Source of the DNA: JAJRXC01 sp047639555
GTDB lineage: Bacteria > Actinomycetota > Acidimicrobiia > Acidimicrobiales > Aldehydirespiratoraceae
Direction: 5' to 3'
Length of the DNA stretch: 64,000 nucleotides
Assembly: GCA_047639555.1 (NCBI GenBank)
Contig: JBLIOE010000012.1
Location: forward strand, 1 to 64,000
Positions 51,515 through 59,803 of this stretch are shown here, in pieces. The first letter of the stretch is position 1. The number at the start of each line of letters is the position of its first letter. Position numbers and translations under genes: made by a program. Under the pieces are notes generated by a model that made no database searches, was not told the DNA's origin, and saw only the letters and a program-made list of their open reading frames with translations.

Positions 51515-52024
51515 GTGCGGGTAGTGCGGGAGACACCTCAACCTCAGGCAATCGACGAAGCGGCTGAGCGATTCCGCGACTTCGTCGACGCGGTGGAAGA
51601 GCGCCTCCGCCGCGGTCTGATCGCGGCCTACGGCATGGAGGTTGGTCGTGAGGCCACTGCCTCCGCGCTGGCCTGGGCCTGGGAACACATGGACCGCATC
51701 GATGGCCTGAAGAACCCGGCGGGATACCTCTACCGAGTGGGGCAGACCGCTGCACGGCGCGAGCACCGCCACAGCGGTCGTTCTCTTGGCCTGGTCGATG
51801 ACCTCCCCACCGCCGTGAGTGATGCCCTTCCCATCGAACCCGCCCTTGCTCGTGCGCTCGAGCGTCTCACCGCCGGCCAACGAAGTGCCGTGATGCTCGT
51901 GGACCGCTGGGGCTACCCGCTCACTGAAACCGCAGAAATCATGGGAGTGCGGGTGTCGACGGTGCGAACCCATCGTCGACGAGCGCTCGCCAAACTCCGA
52001 ACCGACCTGGGGGTCGCAATATGA
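51515..52024 (+). CDS. ECF-type RNA polymerase sigma factor
   Basis: The protein is 169 aa, GTG start. Region 2 is represented by helices around ASALAWAWEHMDRIDGLKNP and GYLYRVGQTAARREHRHSG. Region 4 has LERLTAGQRSAVMLVDRWGY and the helix-turn-helix ETAEIMGVRVSTVRTHRRRA. It overlaps the next gene by four bases, and that gene encodes a membrane protein starting with an anti-sigma-like cytosolic tail. The pair probably forms a sigma/anti-sigma switch for an envelope stimulus. Confidence 0.85.
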   Translation: MRVVRETPQPQAIDEAAERFRDFVDAVEERLRRGLIAAYGMEVGREATASALAWAWEHMDRIDGLKNPAGYLYRVGQTAARREHRHSGRSLGLVDDLPTAVSDALPIEPALARALERLTAGQRSAVMLVDRWGYPLTETAEIMGVRVSTVRTHRRRALAKLRTDLGVAI

Positions 52025-53883
52025 ACGACGAACTCGGTCGCCGCCTACGCGACGCCGCTCGTGCCCTCGATGCGCAGAGCCAGCCGATGACGGCCGATGA
52101 GGCGCAACAGCGCCCCCTTGCGACTTCACCGCGCCGTGTCGGGCCGCTCCTCGCGGGTGCCGCCGCGGCGGCACTTGTGGTGGTCGGACTCCTCACGCTC
52201 AACGCGGGCGACGACCCCGACACGTCAATCGAGCCGCAGAACACCATGCCGACCACCGACCCGACGACAACCGTCACCCCCTCGCCGACATCCCCGTCAA
52301 CCACGACCGCTCCTCCGACAACCACGACCATCTCGCCGTTTGCGAGAGAGCCGATCGACACAGCCGGCTTTCCCGAACGAGGCATCGTGGTCACCGGTTG
52401 GGACACCGACTTCGGCACCGAAACCGCAACGCTCTACGACTTCGACGGCAACGTCCTCGCGCAATCAGACGTACCCCAGGTCTCCAACCCTCACAACGTG
52501 TTCTCAATCGCGCGCAACCAGAACGTCCTTGGCGTTGCCCCGTTCATCGATTCTCTGGAAACACCGCCCGGTTGCTCAAGCTCCGTCACCGCGCCCACCG
52601 GCCGTGTCGCGATCTGCGCCGACGGTCGAGAGATTCACCGGGTCGACTGGGAAGGAAACGTCGAGATATTGGCATACGCCCCGCCCCGCGACCCCGCATG
52701 GACGACCGACACAAGCGGACACTGGCGATGGGCCAAGCCATCCCCCGACGGAACCCAGGTGCTCGCCCAATGGTCGGGCGAATGTGAAGCGCCGAACGGG
52801 TTCCTTCTCGGCGATCCCAACGACCCGAGAGCACTCGGACTCCCGAGCGACGGGTTCTGGGCCGACGCGGTTTCCTCATTTGCCCTCGGCTGGACTGATG
52901 ACGGACAAATCTTGGCGCAGTTCGACCACGGCCTCTGTGGCATCGGCGCCGATCAACCCGGAATCTACGAGATGACAGCGGGTGCGGCCGAGGGAGAACT
53001 CCTTATCGCTCTCGGCTCAGAGTCTGAGAGCGGAGCGCTGTGGCAGCACGACTTCTTCTTCAGCAACGAGATCGAACACGCGGTGATCGACGCGACCGAA
53101 TGGCTGGGCTACGAGGGGTGTTGTGGCGAAGACAGCCACGGCGACGGCGGAGTGACGGGCGGCGTGATCTTCGAAGGCCGCGAGATCGCCATCGAGGGCG
53201 GCCCGACCGCCCAAGTGATTGAGAACGCCGGCCCGGGATCAATCTCGTTCGTCGAAGGACGAGCCGGTGGCGCACCAACCGATCCACGTATTGCCGTGTT
53301 CGATCCCGACGTCAGCATCCTCCATCCCGATGACGAGCCCGGAGTGACGTTCACCTGCGGTGGTTACACGTTCCGCTTCAGCCATTGGACCCTCGAGCAA
53401 CCCGATATTCGGCAACAGGTTGCCGTCGCGGAGGCATTGATCCCGGCTCTCGGCTGCACGCTGCGACCAAGCGCGCTGCAAACCGCCGACCCCGGGCTCA
53501 ACGAGCTCGAGTCGCAGGTGTTCGACGCGCTCAGCGAGCGCTACGAATACGGCTGCTGCGGCGAACGCAGCGAAGGCGGCGCCCACGTCGCCTACGGCGT
53601 GATCTTCGAAGACGTCACCATTCCAATCTTTGGCTCGCCCACGGCGGCGATCCTCGAAACGGCTCCCGCCGATCGGACAACCGCACCACTGACGTTCCTT
53701 GATGGCACCGCAACCCTCATAGATTCGAGCGAGGGCACCGTGGTCTTGGTCACCTGTGGCGACTACTCGTTGACGTTCGGGTGGTACGACGACACGCTGC
53801 CCGACATCGACAAGATGGTTCGCCTCGGCGAAGACATCCTTTCTCGCATGCCTTGTGTCCTCCGCGAGCCAGCCATCGGCTGA
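52021..53883 (+). CDS. Membrane protein, candidate anti-sigma factor with duplicated ectodomain
   Basis: The protein is 620 aa. A 40-residue cytosolic tail (NDELGRRLRDAARALDAQSQ) precedes one transmembrane helix (residues 41-60) and a Thr/Pro linker (about 70-110). The large extracellular part starts with propeller-like sequence. It ends with two related ~130-residue units, each carrying GCCGE: YEGCCGEDSHGDGGVTGGVI and YEYGCCGERSEGGAHVAYGV. Each unit also has a TCGxYxxxF strand. Coupling to the sigma gene (ATGA) supports an anti-sigma role. The ectodomain family is not recognised. Confidence 0.75.
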   Translation: MNDELGRRLRDAARALDAQSQPMTADEAQQRPLATSPRRVGPLLAGAAAAALVVVGLLTLNAGDDPDTSIEPQNTMPTTDPTTTVTPSPTSPSTTTAPPTTTTISPFAREPIDTAGFPERGIVVTGWDTDFGTETATLYDFDGNVLAQSDVPQVSNPHNVFSIARNQNVLGVAPFIDSLETPPGCSSSVTAPTGRVAICADGREIHRVDWEGNVEILAYAPPRDPAWTTDTSGHWRWAKPSPDGTQVLAQWSGECEAPNGFLLGDPNDPRALGLPSDGFWADAVSSFALGWTDDGQILAQFDHGLCGIGADQPGIYEMTAGAAEGELLIALGSESESGALWQHDFFFSNEIEHAVIDATEWLGYEGCCGEDSHGDGGVTGGVIFEGREIAIEGGPTAQVIENAGPGSISFVEGRAGGAPTDPRIAVFDPDVSILHPDDEPGVTFTCGGYTFRFSHWTLEQPDIRQQVAVAEALIPALGCTLRPSALQTADPGLNELESQVFDALSERYEYGCCGERSEGGAHVAYGVIFEDVTIPIFGSPTAAILETAPADRTTAPLTFLDGTATLIDSSEGTVVLVTCGDYSLTFGWYDDTLPDIDKMVRLGEDILSRMPCVLREPAIG

Positions 53884-53910
53884 CCGGCGATCGGCTGGTA
53901 GAACAGTGGG

Positions 53911-54687
53911 GTGCTGATCGTCGTTTCTCCCGCCAAGTCGCTCGACTACGAGTCGAAGCTGCCCACGAAGAAACACTCTGAGCCGCGCATGCTCGACGAC
54001 TCGCGTGAGCTTGTGTCGGTGATGGCCAAGAAGTCGCCGAGCGAGCTGTCGAAGATGATGTCGATTTCCGACAGTCTCGGCGAACTCAACCACGAACGTT
54101 TTCTCGATTGGGAAACTCCGTTCACGCCGAAGAACGCCCGTCCCGCGGTGCTCGCCTTCAGCGGCGATGTCTACATCGGCATGGATGCCCCCAGCTTCTC
54201 CGAACGAGATTTCACTCAGGCCCAGAAGACTCTGCGCATCCTCTCCGGTCTTTACGGCCTGCTCCGTCCACTGGACCTGATGCAGCCGTACCGGCTCGAG
54301 ATGGGCTCTTCCGTGAAGACCGGTCGGGGCAAAGATCTCTACTCGTTCTGGGGCAATGCGCTCACCGAACAGATCAACGCCGACATGGCCGACAGCCCCG
54401 GCTCCGATGCGCTGATCAATCTCGCGTCCAACGAATACTTCGGCGCCGTCAACCCGAAGAAGCTCGACGCTCGGCTCGTGAGCCCCGTGTTCCTCGACTC
54501 GAAAGATGGCGGCGAGCCCAAGATCATCAGCTTCTTCGCCAAACGAGCCCGCGGCTCGATGTCGGGCTGGATCATTCGCAACCGCATCAAGTCACCGCTG
54601 GCGCTGCTCGACTTCGATCTCGACGGTTACCGGTACGACCGCGAGCGTTCGTCGGCGGACCGTCCGGTCTTCGTTCGAGGCACCTGA
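53911..54687 (+). CDS. yaaA: YaaA family peroxide-stress protein
   Basis: The protein is 258 aa. The start LIVVSPAKSLDYES is diagnostic. AVLAFSGDVYIGMDA, LRILSGLYGLLRPLDLMQPY and RLEMGSSVKT are all conserved, as are NLASNEYFGAV and IISFFAKRARGSMSGWIIRN. In E. coli YaaA lowers free iron during peroxide stress. It begins at a GTG 27 bases after the previous stop and overlaps the small zinc-finger frame that follows. Confidence 0.92.
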   Translation: MLIVVSPAKSLDYESKLPTKKHSEPRMLDDSRELVSVMAKKSPSELSKMMSISDSLGELNHERFLDWETPFTPKNARPAVLAFSGDVYIGMDAPSFSERDFTQAQKTLRILSGLYGLLRPLDLMQPYRLEMGSSVKTGRGKDLYSFWGNALTEQINADMADSPGSDALINLASNEYFGAVNPKKLDARLVSPVFLDSKDGGEPKIISFFAKRARGSMSGWIIRNRIKSPLALLDFDLDGYRYDRERSSADRPVFVRGT

Positions 54688-54884
54688 TCGACGACCCCTT
54701 CGACGACGGCGATGATCCCAATCCGGATCGTCTGCACGAGTGTGTGTACTGGCGTTGTGGCGAGCTCTTTGAAGCCCGCTCGACCAACCACATCTTCTGC
54801 CGGAAGGCGTGTCGAAGCCGCCAGCGCAAGTGGGAACGTTCGCAGGTCCGAAAGGCCGCCCGGGCTGCCCGCCGCCGGCGTTGA
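54684..54884 (+). CDS. Small zinc-finger-like protein, start uncertain
   Basis: This 66-codon frame continues directly from the yaaA stop. Its C-terminal half has ECVYWRCGELFEARSTNHIF followed by CRKACRSRQRKWE. The four Cys and the CR...R tail resemble small treble-clef zinc fingers in actinobacteria. No ATG is available: the likely start is a CTG overlapping the yaaA stop, or a GTG further in that would lose the first Cys. The acidic N-terminus (DDPFDDGDDPNPD) contrasts with the very basic end. Confidence 0.5.
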   Translation: MIDDPFDDGDDPNPDRLHECVYWRCGELFEARSTNHIFCRKACRSRQRKWERSQVRKAARAARRRR

Positions 54885-54937
54885 ACCAACGATCACGATC
54901 ACCACGGTCCGCCCGCCGTTTCCCTGACATTTTCACC

Positions 54938-54986
54938 CTTTTCTGAAGCCTGAGTCGCGCATAGCGCGACTCAGGCTTCAGAAAAG
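54938..54986. terminator. Perfect 23-bp hairpin, bidirectional terminator
   Basis: Arms 54938-54960 and 54964-54986 are exact complements around ATA. The outer ends are CTTTTCTG and CAGAAAAG, giving a short T run for either strand. It separates the small zinc-finger gene from the convergent enolase-superfamily gene ending at 54993. Confidence 0.8.
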
Positions 54987-54992
54987 CAGGGG

Positions 54993-56204
54993 TTAGGGGA
55001 CTTCGGGGGTGGTTTGGGGTTCGAGGTGGAGTTCGGTGCCGGTCCACGGGTTCGCCCGGGCGATGTCTTCGTTGAGCGACGCGCCAATGCCCGGCTCGGT
55101 GGGCGGGACGATGTAGCCGTTGTCGAGAAGGATCGGCGTGGAGAGCAACTCGTTGTGGAAGCCGCGGAAGTCACGGATGGCTTCGAGCATGAGGAAGTTC
55201 GGCGTGCAGGTGGCGAACTGGATGTTGGCGAGGGCCTCGATTGGTCCGCAGTAGAGATGCGGGGCCATCTGGACATAGTGCGTCTCGGCGATCGCGGCGA
55301 TCTTCTTCGCCTCGAGGATGCCGCCGCACCGGCCGAGGGCCGGCTGAAGAATAGCCGCGGCACCCGCTTCGATCACCCGGGCGAACTCGTATTTGGTGGT
55401 GAGTCGTTCGCCGGTGGCCACCGGAATCGAGGTGGCCCGGGCGACCCGCGCCATCTCCTCGACGTTCTCGGGCGGCACTGGCTCTTCGAACCAGAGCGGG
55501 TCGTAGGGCTCGATCGCCTGCGCCAACCGGATCGCGCCGGCGGCCGTGAATTGGCCATGGGTGCCGAAGAGCAGGTCGGCCTTCGTCCCGACCGCTTCTC
55601 GGATCGCCGCGCAGAACTTTGCGCTCCGGTCGATCGCTTCGAGCGGCGGCATATAGCCGTCGTAGACGGTGTACGGGCCGGCCGGATCGAACTTCACGGC
55701 CGTGAACCCGAGGTTCTCGACTTCCTCGGCGGCTCGCTGCGCGGCCACCGCAGGGTCGGAGTAGACACTGGCGTCCTGATAGACGTCGGACGCTTCGTCG
55801 GTGGTCGGATACAGGTAGGTGTAGGCGCGGAGGCGGTCGTGCACCTTGCCGCCCAGCAGCTCGTAGACCGGCACGCCGTGGGCCTTGCCCACGATGTCCC
55901 ACAGCGCCGTTTCGATCCCGCTCATCACCGACATGAGGGAGAGGTCGGGCCGCAGTGTGTAACCCGATCCATAGACGTTGCGCCACATCGCTTCGATGTG
56001 ATGCGGATCGTTGCCCACGATGTGACGCTCACACACGTCCTCGGTCATCCGCGCCACCACATCGGCACTGAACGTGGCCGCGTAGACCTCGCCGTAACCA
56101 ACGATGCCGTCGTCGGTGATGAGCTTCACGAAGATGAAGTAGCGACCCCCTTGCGAGGGCGGCGGATTCGCGACAACAAACGTCTCGAACGACTCGATTT
56201 TCAC
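54993..56204 (-). CDS. Enolase-superfamily sugar-acid dehydratase/racemase (mandelate racemase type)
   Basis: The protein is 403 aa. The N-terminal capping domain (KIESFETFVVANPPPSQGGR) precedes the barrel. Catalytic and metal positions appear in TAVKFDPAGPYTVYDGYMPP, DLLFGTHGQFTAAGAIRLA, PLWFEEPVPPENVEEMA, GERLTTKYEF, LQPALGRCGGILEAKKI and MAPHLYCGP. This resembles galactonate-dehydratase-like members that remove water from sugar acids. The exact sugar is not evident. It lies two bases from the zinc alcohol dehydrogenase gene, so the two act together. Confidence 0.82.
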   Translation of the reverse strand: MKIESFETFVVANPPPSQGGRYFIFVKLITDDGIVGYGEVYAATFSADVVARMTEDVCERHIVGNDPHHIEAMWRNVYGSGYTLRPDLSLMSVMSGIETALWDIVGKAHGVPVYELLGGKVHDRLRAYTYLYPTTDEASDVYQDASVYSDPAVAAQRAAEEVENLGFTAVKFDPAGPYTVYDGYMPPLEAIDRSAKFCAAIREAVGTKADLLFGTHGQFTAAGAIRLAQAIEPYDPLWFEEPVPPENVEEMARVARATSIPVATGERLTTKYEFARVIEAGAAAILQPALGRCGGILEAKKIAAIAETHYVQMAPHLYCGPIEALANIQFATCTPNFLMLEAIRDFRGFHNELLSTPILLDNGYIVPPTEPGIGASLNEDIARANPWTGTELHLEPQTTPEVP

Positions 56205-56206
56205 GC

Positions 56207-57307
56207 TCAGGCTCCCGGTTGGTTTCCAAAGACGATCACATTTCGCCGCGCTTCGCCGCGCTTCACGCTCTCGATGGCTTCATTGATCTCTTCGATCGGA
56301 TACGTCTTCGAGACGAGCTCATCCAACTTCAGCCGACCGTCTTGGTAGAGCGACACCAGCAGCGGGATGTCGATGGGCAAGCGACCGGCGCCCATCTTCG
56401 AGCCGAGCACCCGCTGGCTGTTGCCTGCGATCGCGGTGGCGTCCACTTCGATCATCACGCCCGTGGCGGTCATACCGACGAGCACCACGGCCCCGCCCGG
56501 AGCGACGAGAGAGAACGCCTGCTCAATGGCGGGCTTCGCCCCCACCGTCACGAACACATAGTCAACGCCCGCGCCATTCGTAAGCGCCCGCACCTGGTCG
56601 GCCACGTCGGGCGCCGTCGCCGACACGCCCGCGGTTGCGCCGAACTCTCGCGCCGCCTCAAGCTTGTCGTCGGCAATGTCGATCGCGATGACCTGTGCGG
56701 CGCCGGCGATTGCCGCGCCCTGCACGGCGTTGAGGCCAACACCACCGCAACCGATCACCGCGACATCACTACCGGTTTCGATCTTGGCCGTGTTGGTGAC
56801 CGCACCGAATCCTGTGATCACACCGCACCCCAGGAGCGCCGCGCTCGTCATTGGAATGTCGTCGGGAATCTTCACGACCTGAGAAGCATCAACGACGGCT
56901 TCCTCAGCGAACGTGCCCGTCTTTAGGCCGTGGACGAGCGACTCGCCCTTGGCATCGGTGAGCGGTCGGGTCTTGTCGATTGTGAACCGGCCGGTGCAGG
57001 TGACCGGCATCCCCTTCGCACAGCCAGGACACGAACCGCAGCTCCGAATGAGCGAGATCACCACACGGTCGCCCACGTCCACATTGTCGACGCCGTCGCC
57101 CACCTCGGCAACGGTCCCCGCGGCTTCGTGGCCGTAGACCGCGGGCAGGCGACCACCCCACGCACCATCGATGAAGTGGATGTCGGAATGACAGATCGCA
57201 CAGGCCTCCACATCGACCTTCACCTGGCCGGGGCCGGCGGGGGCCACCGTGATCTCTTCAATCGAGAGGGGTGCCCCAAATTCACGACAGATTGCAGCTT
57301 TAACCAT
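56207..57307 (-). CDS. Zinc-dependent alcohol dehydrogenase (MDR family)
   Basis: The protein is 366 aa. The catalytic zinc ligands are in ACAICHSDIHF and GHEAAGTV. The structural zinc loop is CGSCPGCAKGMPVTC. The cofactor loop is VIGCGGVGLNAVQGAAIAG with an acidic residue in AIDIADD, indicating NAD(H). I chose MVKAAICREFG at 57307; two further in-frame starts upstream (at about 57319 and 57352) give the odd leader MVEKNRVETRMVETS. It is probably co-transcribed with the dehydratase and could oxidise a sugar or aldehyde substrate. Confidence 0.82.
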   Translation of the reverse strand: MVKAAICREFGAPLSIEEITVAPAGPGQVKVDVEACAICHSDIHFIDGAWGGRLPAVYGHEAAGTVAEVGDGVDNVDVGDRVVISLIRSCGSCPGCAKGMPVTCTGRFTIDKTRPLTDAKGESLVHGLKTGTFAEEAVVDASQVVKIPDDIPMTSAALLGCGVITGFGAVTNTAKIETGSDVAVIGCGGVGLNAVQGAAIAGAAQVIAIDIADDKLEAAREFGATAGVSATAPDVADQVRALTNGAGVDYVFVTVGAKPAIEQAFSLVAPGGAVVLVGMTATGVMIEVDATAIAGNSQRVLGSKMGAGRLPIDIPLLVSLYQDGRLKLDELVSKTYPIEEINEAIESVKRGEARRNVIVFGNQPGA

Positions 57308-57424
57308 GCTCGTCTCGACCATGCGGGTTTCAACCCTGTTCTTTTCAACCATGCGCGCAATCTAGACGCACTGTCCGGGTCTACGATCAAGACTTCGGTG
57401 CGGGCGGCCGACGTACGCAGACAC

Positions 57425-57782
57425 ATGCGCCGAGTTTTCTGTCCAACGCTTGTCGTCGCGATCACTCTCGTGGTCGCCAGGATCGCGTCGCCCTCGATTC
57501 CGGCCGCCTCTGCGGCCGATGCGCCCCCCCCCGGGCGGTCATTTCGCCGACGCCGGTGACGGCAACAACTACACACTCACTCTGACCGAGGCGGTCATCA
57601 CCGACCGTGTCGCCAACGAGGGCGGCGTGTTCAACGTCAGCAACAACCGCACCGGACACCTCGTCATCGTCGATTCGTCCCTCGCTCGCAACGACAGCCT
57701 CGGATTCGAAACGAACGGCTATCCGGGAGTCTTCTACCTGGGCAGCGGGCCACCAATCGTCAGCGGCTCTTCCCTGACCTAA
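57425..57782 (+). pseudogene. Secreted fragment interrupted at a C9 tract
   Basis: A clear signal peptide (MRRVFCPTLVVAITLVVARI then PSIPAASAADAPPP) runs into nine consecutive C at 57524-57532 and then out of frame. In the next frame the sequence resumes as HFADAGDGNNYTLTLTEAVI, DRVANEGGVFNVSNNRTGHL and YPGVFYLGSGPPIVSGSSLT, resembling part of a right-handed beta-helix repeat protein. Eight C instead of nine would restore one 118-codon frame. The protein would still be short for the family, so it is a fragment in any case. Confidence 0.55.
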
Positions 57783-57791
57783 CGTCGGGCC

Positions 57792-58640
57792 ATGATTCGA
57801 AAATTGCGACGGGGCGACGACCCCGACCAGATCACTGCCGCCCTCACCGAACATGGCGCCGTCATCATCGAAGACTTCCTCGATCCGGCCAGCGTTGTCG
57901 CAATCAACGCCGAGGTCGGTCCAATGGTCGATGCCGATGACCCGCATAGCCGGGAGTTCATCAACCCATTCATCGCCGACTTCTTCGGCACGAAGGTGCA
58001 GCACCTTTGCGGTCTGGCCTCTCACTCCAACGCGTTTGTCGATGAAGTCCTGCTGCATCCCCTTTACGACGCCGTGTGCGAGCGGGTCCTCGGCCCGAAC
58101 TGCGCGGATTGGCTACTCAACGTCGGCCACCTCTTGCAACGGGGCCCGGGCGCTGAGCAGCAGTTCATCCATCGCGACCAAGACGTGTGGAACTTCCTCC
58201 CGAAGCCCCACCCCGAGGTGGAGGTCGCCTCGATCGTGGCGTTGACTCCCTTCACGGCCGAAAACGGAGCCACCCGGCTCGTTCCCGGGTCCAACTATTG
58301 GACCGGCGATCGTTACCCCACCGATGACGAGCTTGAGATCGCGGAGATGCCTGCGGGAGCAGCCGTGATCTATCTCGGTTCGACCTTTCATGCTGGCGGC
58401 ACCAACTCCACCGCCGATGAACGCCGGCGGGGTTTCCATATCAGTTTCGTGGTCGGCTGGCTGCGGACCGAAGAGAACAACGTCCTCGCCACCCCTCCTG
58501 ATGTCGCGCGCACGCTGCCGCTCCGGGCCCAGGAACTGATCGGCTACAAGGCCCACGATGCCATCGCGACCGGCGGCGGGTATCTCGGTGTGGTCGACGT
58601 TCGTCACCCCACCGAACTGCTCGCCCGCGGCGAACTGTGA
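57792..58640 (+). CDS. Phytanoyl-CoA-dioxygenase family (PhyH) enzyme
   Basis: The protein is 282 aa. Fe(II) ligands lie in QFIHRDQDVWNFL (His-x-Asp) and STFHAGGTNSTAD. The 2-oxoglutarate Arg is expected in ERRRGFHISFVVGW. The N-terminus TEHGAVIIEDFLDPASVVAI is typical. It hydroxylates an alkyl or amine substrate at the expense of 2-oxoglutarate. GTGA overlap couples it to the alcohol dehydrogenase, making it the first gene of a four-gene operon. Confidence 0.85.
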   Translation: MIRKLRRGDDPDQITAALTEHGAVIIEDFLDPASVVAINAEVGPMVDADDPHSREFINPFIADFFGTKVQHLCGLASHSNAFVDEVLLHPLYDAVCERVLGPNCADWLLNVGHLLQRGPGAEQQFIHRDQDVWNFLPKPHPEVEVASIVALTPFTAENGATRLVPGSNYWTGDRYPTDDELEIAEMPAGAAVIYLGSTFHAGGTNSTADERRRGFHISFVVGWLRTEENNVLATPPDVARTLPLRAQELIGYKAHDAIATGGGYLGVVDVRHPTELLARGEL

Positions 58641-59803
58641 CAGCGAGCAACTGGGTCTACCCCACACCAATACGGTTCGGACCGGGTCGAATCAAGGAAC
58701 TCGCCGCCGTCTGCCACGACGCGGGCATCGAACGACCGTTGATCGTTACCGACCCCGGCCTCGCGGCCCTTCCGTTGACCCCGTCCATCCACGCACTGCT
58801 CGACACGGGCGGGCTCTCGAGCACCACCTTCCACGACTTGAAACCAAATCCCGTCGGGCGCGATATCGAAGCGGGTGTCGCGGCGTATCGAGCGGGCGAA
58901 CACGACGGCGTCATCGCCCTCGGAGGCGGCTCGGCGCTCGACGTCGGCAAGATCATCGCGTTCATGGCGGCCCAATCTCGACCCATGTGGGACTTCGAAG
59001 ATATCGGTGACAACTGGACCCGAGCCTCCACCGACGGCATCGCGCCGATCATCGCCGTGCCCACCACCGCCGGCACCGGCAGCGAAGTTGGCCGCGCTGG
59101 CGTGGTGATCAACGAAGACACCCACCGCAAGGTGATCATCTTCCACCCCGCCATGCTCCCAACCACCGTGATCAGTGATCCCGAGCTCACGGTGGGACTG
59201 CCTCGCATGCTCACTGTCGGCACGGGCCTCGATGCGCTGTCACATTCGCTGGAAGCGATCTGTGCTCCCGGGTTTCACCCAATGTCACACGGCATTGGCA
59301 TGGAGGGCTGCCGGCTCGTGCTCGAACACCTTCCCCGGGTGGTTGCCGACCCAGCCGACATCGAGAGTCGGGGACAAATGCTGGCCGCCGCCTCAATGGG
59401 CGCCGTCGCGTTCCAGAAGGGCCTGGGCGCCATGCACGCTCTGGCCCACCCCATTGGCGCCGAATTCGACACCCACCACGGCATGACCAACGCCGTCGTG
59501 ATGCCCTATGTCCTCGAGGCCAACCGGGCGGCCATCGAGCCGACGATCGATCGCCTTGCCGCCTACGTTGGCATCACCGGCGGGTTCGATGGCTTCCTCG
59601 CGCACATCCTCGAGACCAGAGAGGCGATGGACGTCCCCCATACGCTCGTCGAACTGGGGGTCGACGCGGGAGCGATCGACAAGATCGTCGCCGCGGCGAT
59701 TGAAGATCCATCCGCCAGCACAAATCCGATCCCATTCGACCAGACATTCGCCGACGCGGTCTTCCGCGCCGCCTGCGAAGGAGACCTCCATGCAACTCGA
59801 TGA
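58637..59803 (+). CDS. Iron-containing alcohol dehydrogenase
   Basis: The protein is 388 aa, GTG start. The NAD-binding GGGSALDVGKIIA lies near residue 96. Metal ligands lie in GTGLDALSHSLEAI and in GAMHALAHPIGAEFDTHHGM. TTAGTGSEVGRAGVV is also diagnostic. It interconverts an alcohol and aldehyde. It overlaps both neighbours (4 bases with the dioxygenase, 14 with the ligase gene), so expression is tightly linked. Confidence 0.9.
   Translation: MTASNWVYPTPIRFGPGRIKELAAVCHDAGIERPLIVTDPGLAALPLTPSIHALLDTGGLSSTTFHDLKPNPVGRDIEAGVAAYRAGEHDGVIALGGGSALDVGKIIAFMAAQSRPMWDFEDIGDNWTRASTDGIAPIIAVPTTAGTGSEVGRAGVVINEDTHRKVIIFHPAMLPTTVISDPELTVGLPRMLTVGTGLDALSHSLEAICAPGFHPMSHGIGMEGCRLVLEHLPRVVADPADIESRGQMLAAASMGAVAFQKGLGAMHALAHPIGAEFDTHHGMTNAVVMPYVLEANRAAIEPTIDRLAAYVGITGGFDGFLAHILETREAMDVPHTLVELGVDAGAIDKIVAAAIEDPSASTNPIPFDQTFADAVFRAACEGDLHATR

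Noticed and set aside
55014..56348. 444-codon frame antisense to the enolase-superfamily gene
   Set aside because: The opposite strand encodes the full mandelate-racemase-type motif set; this frame is a composition artefact.
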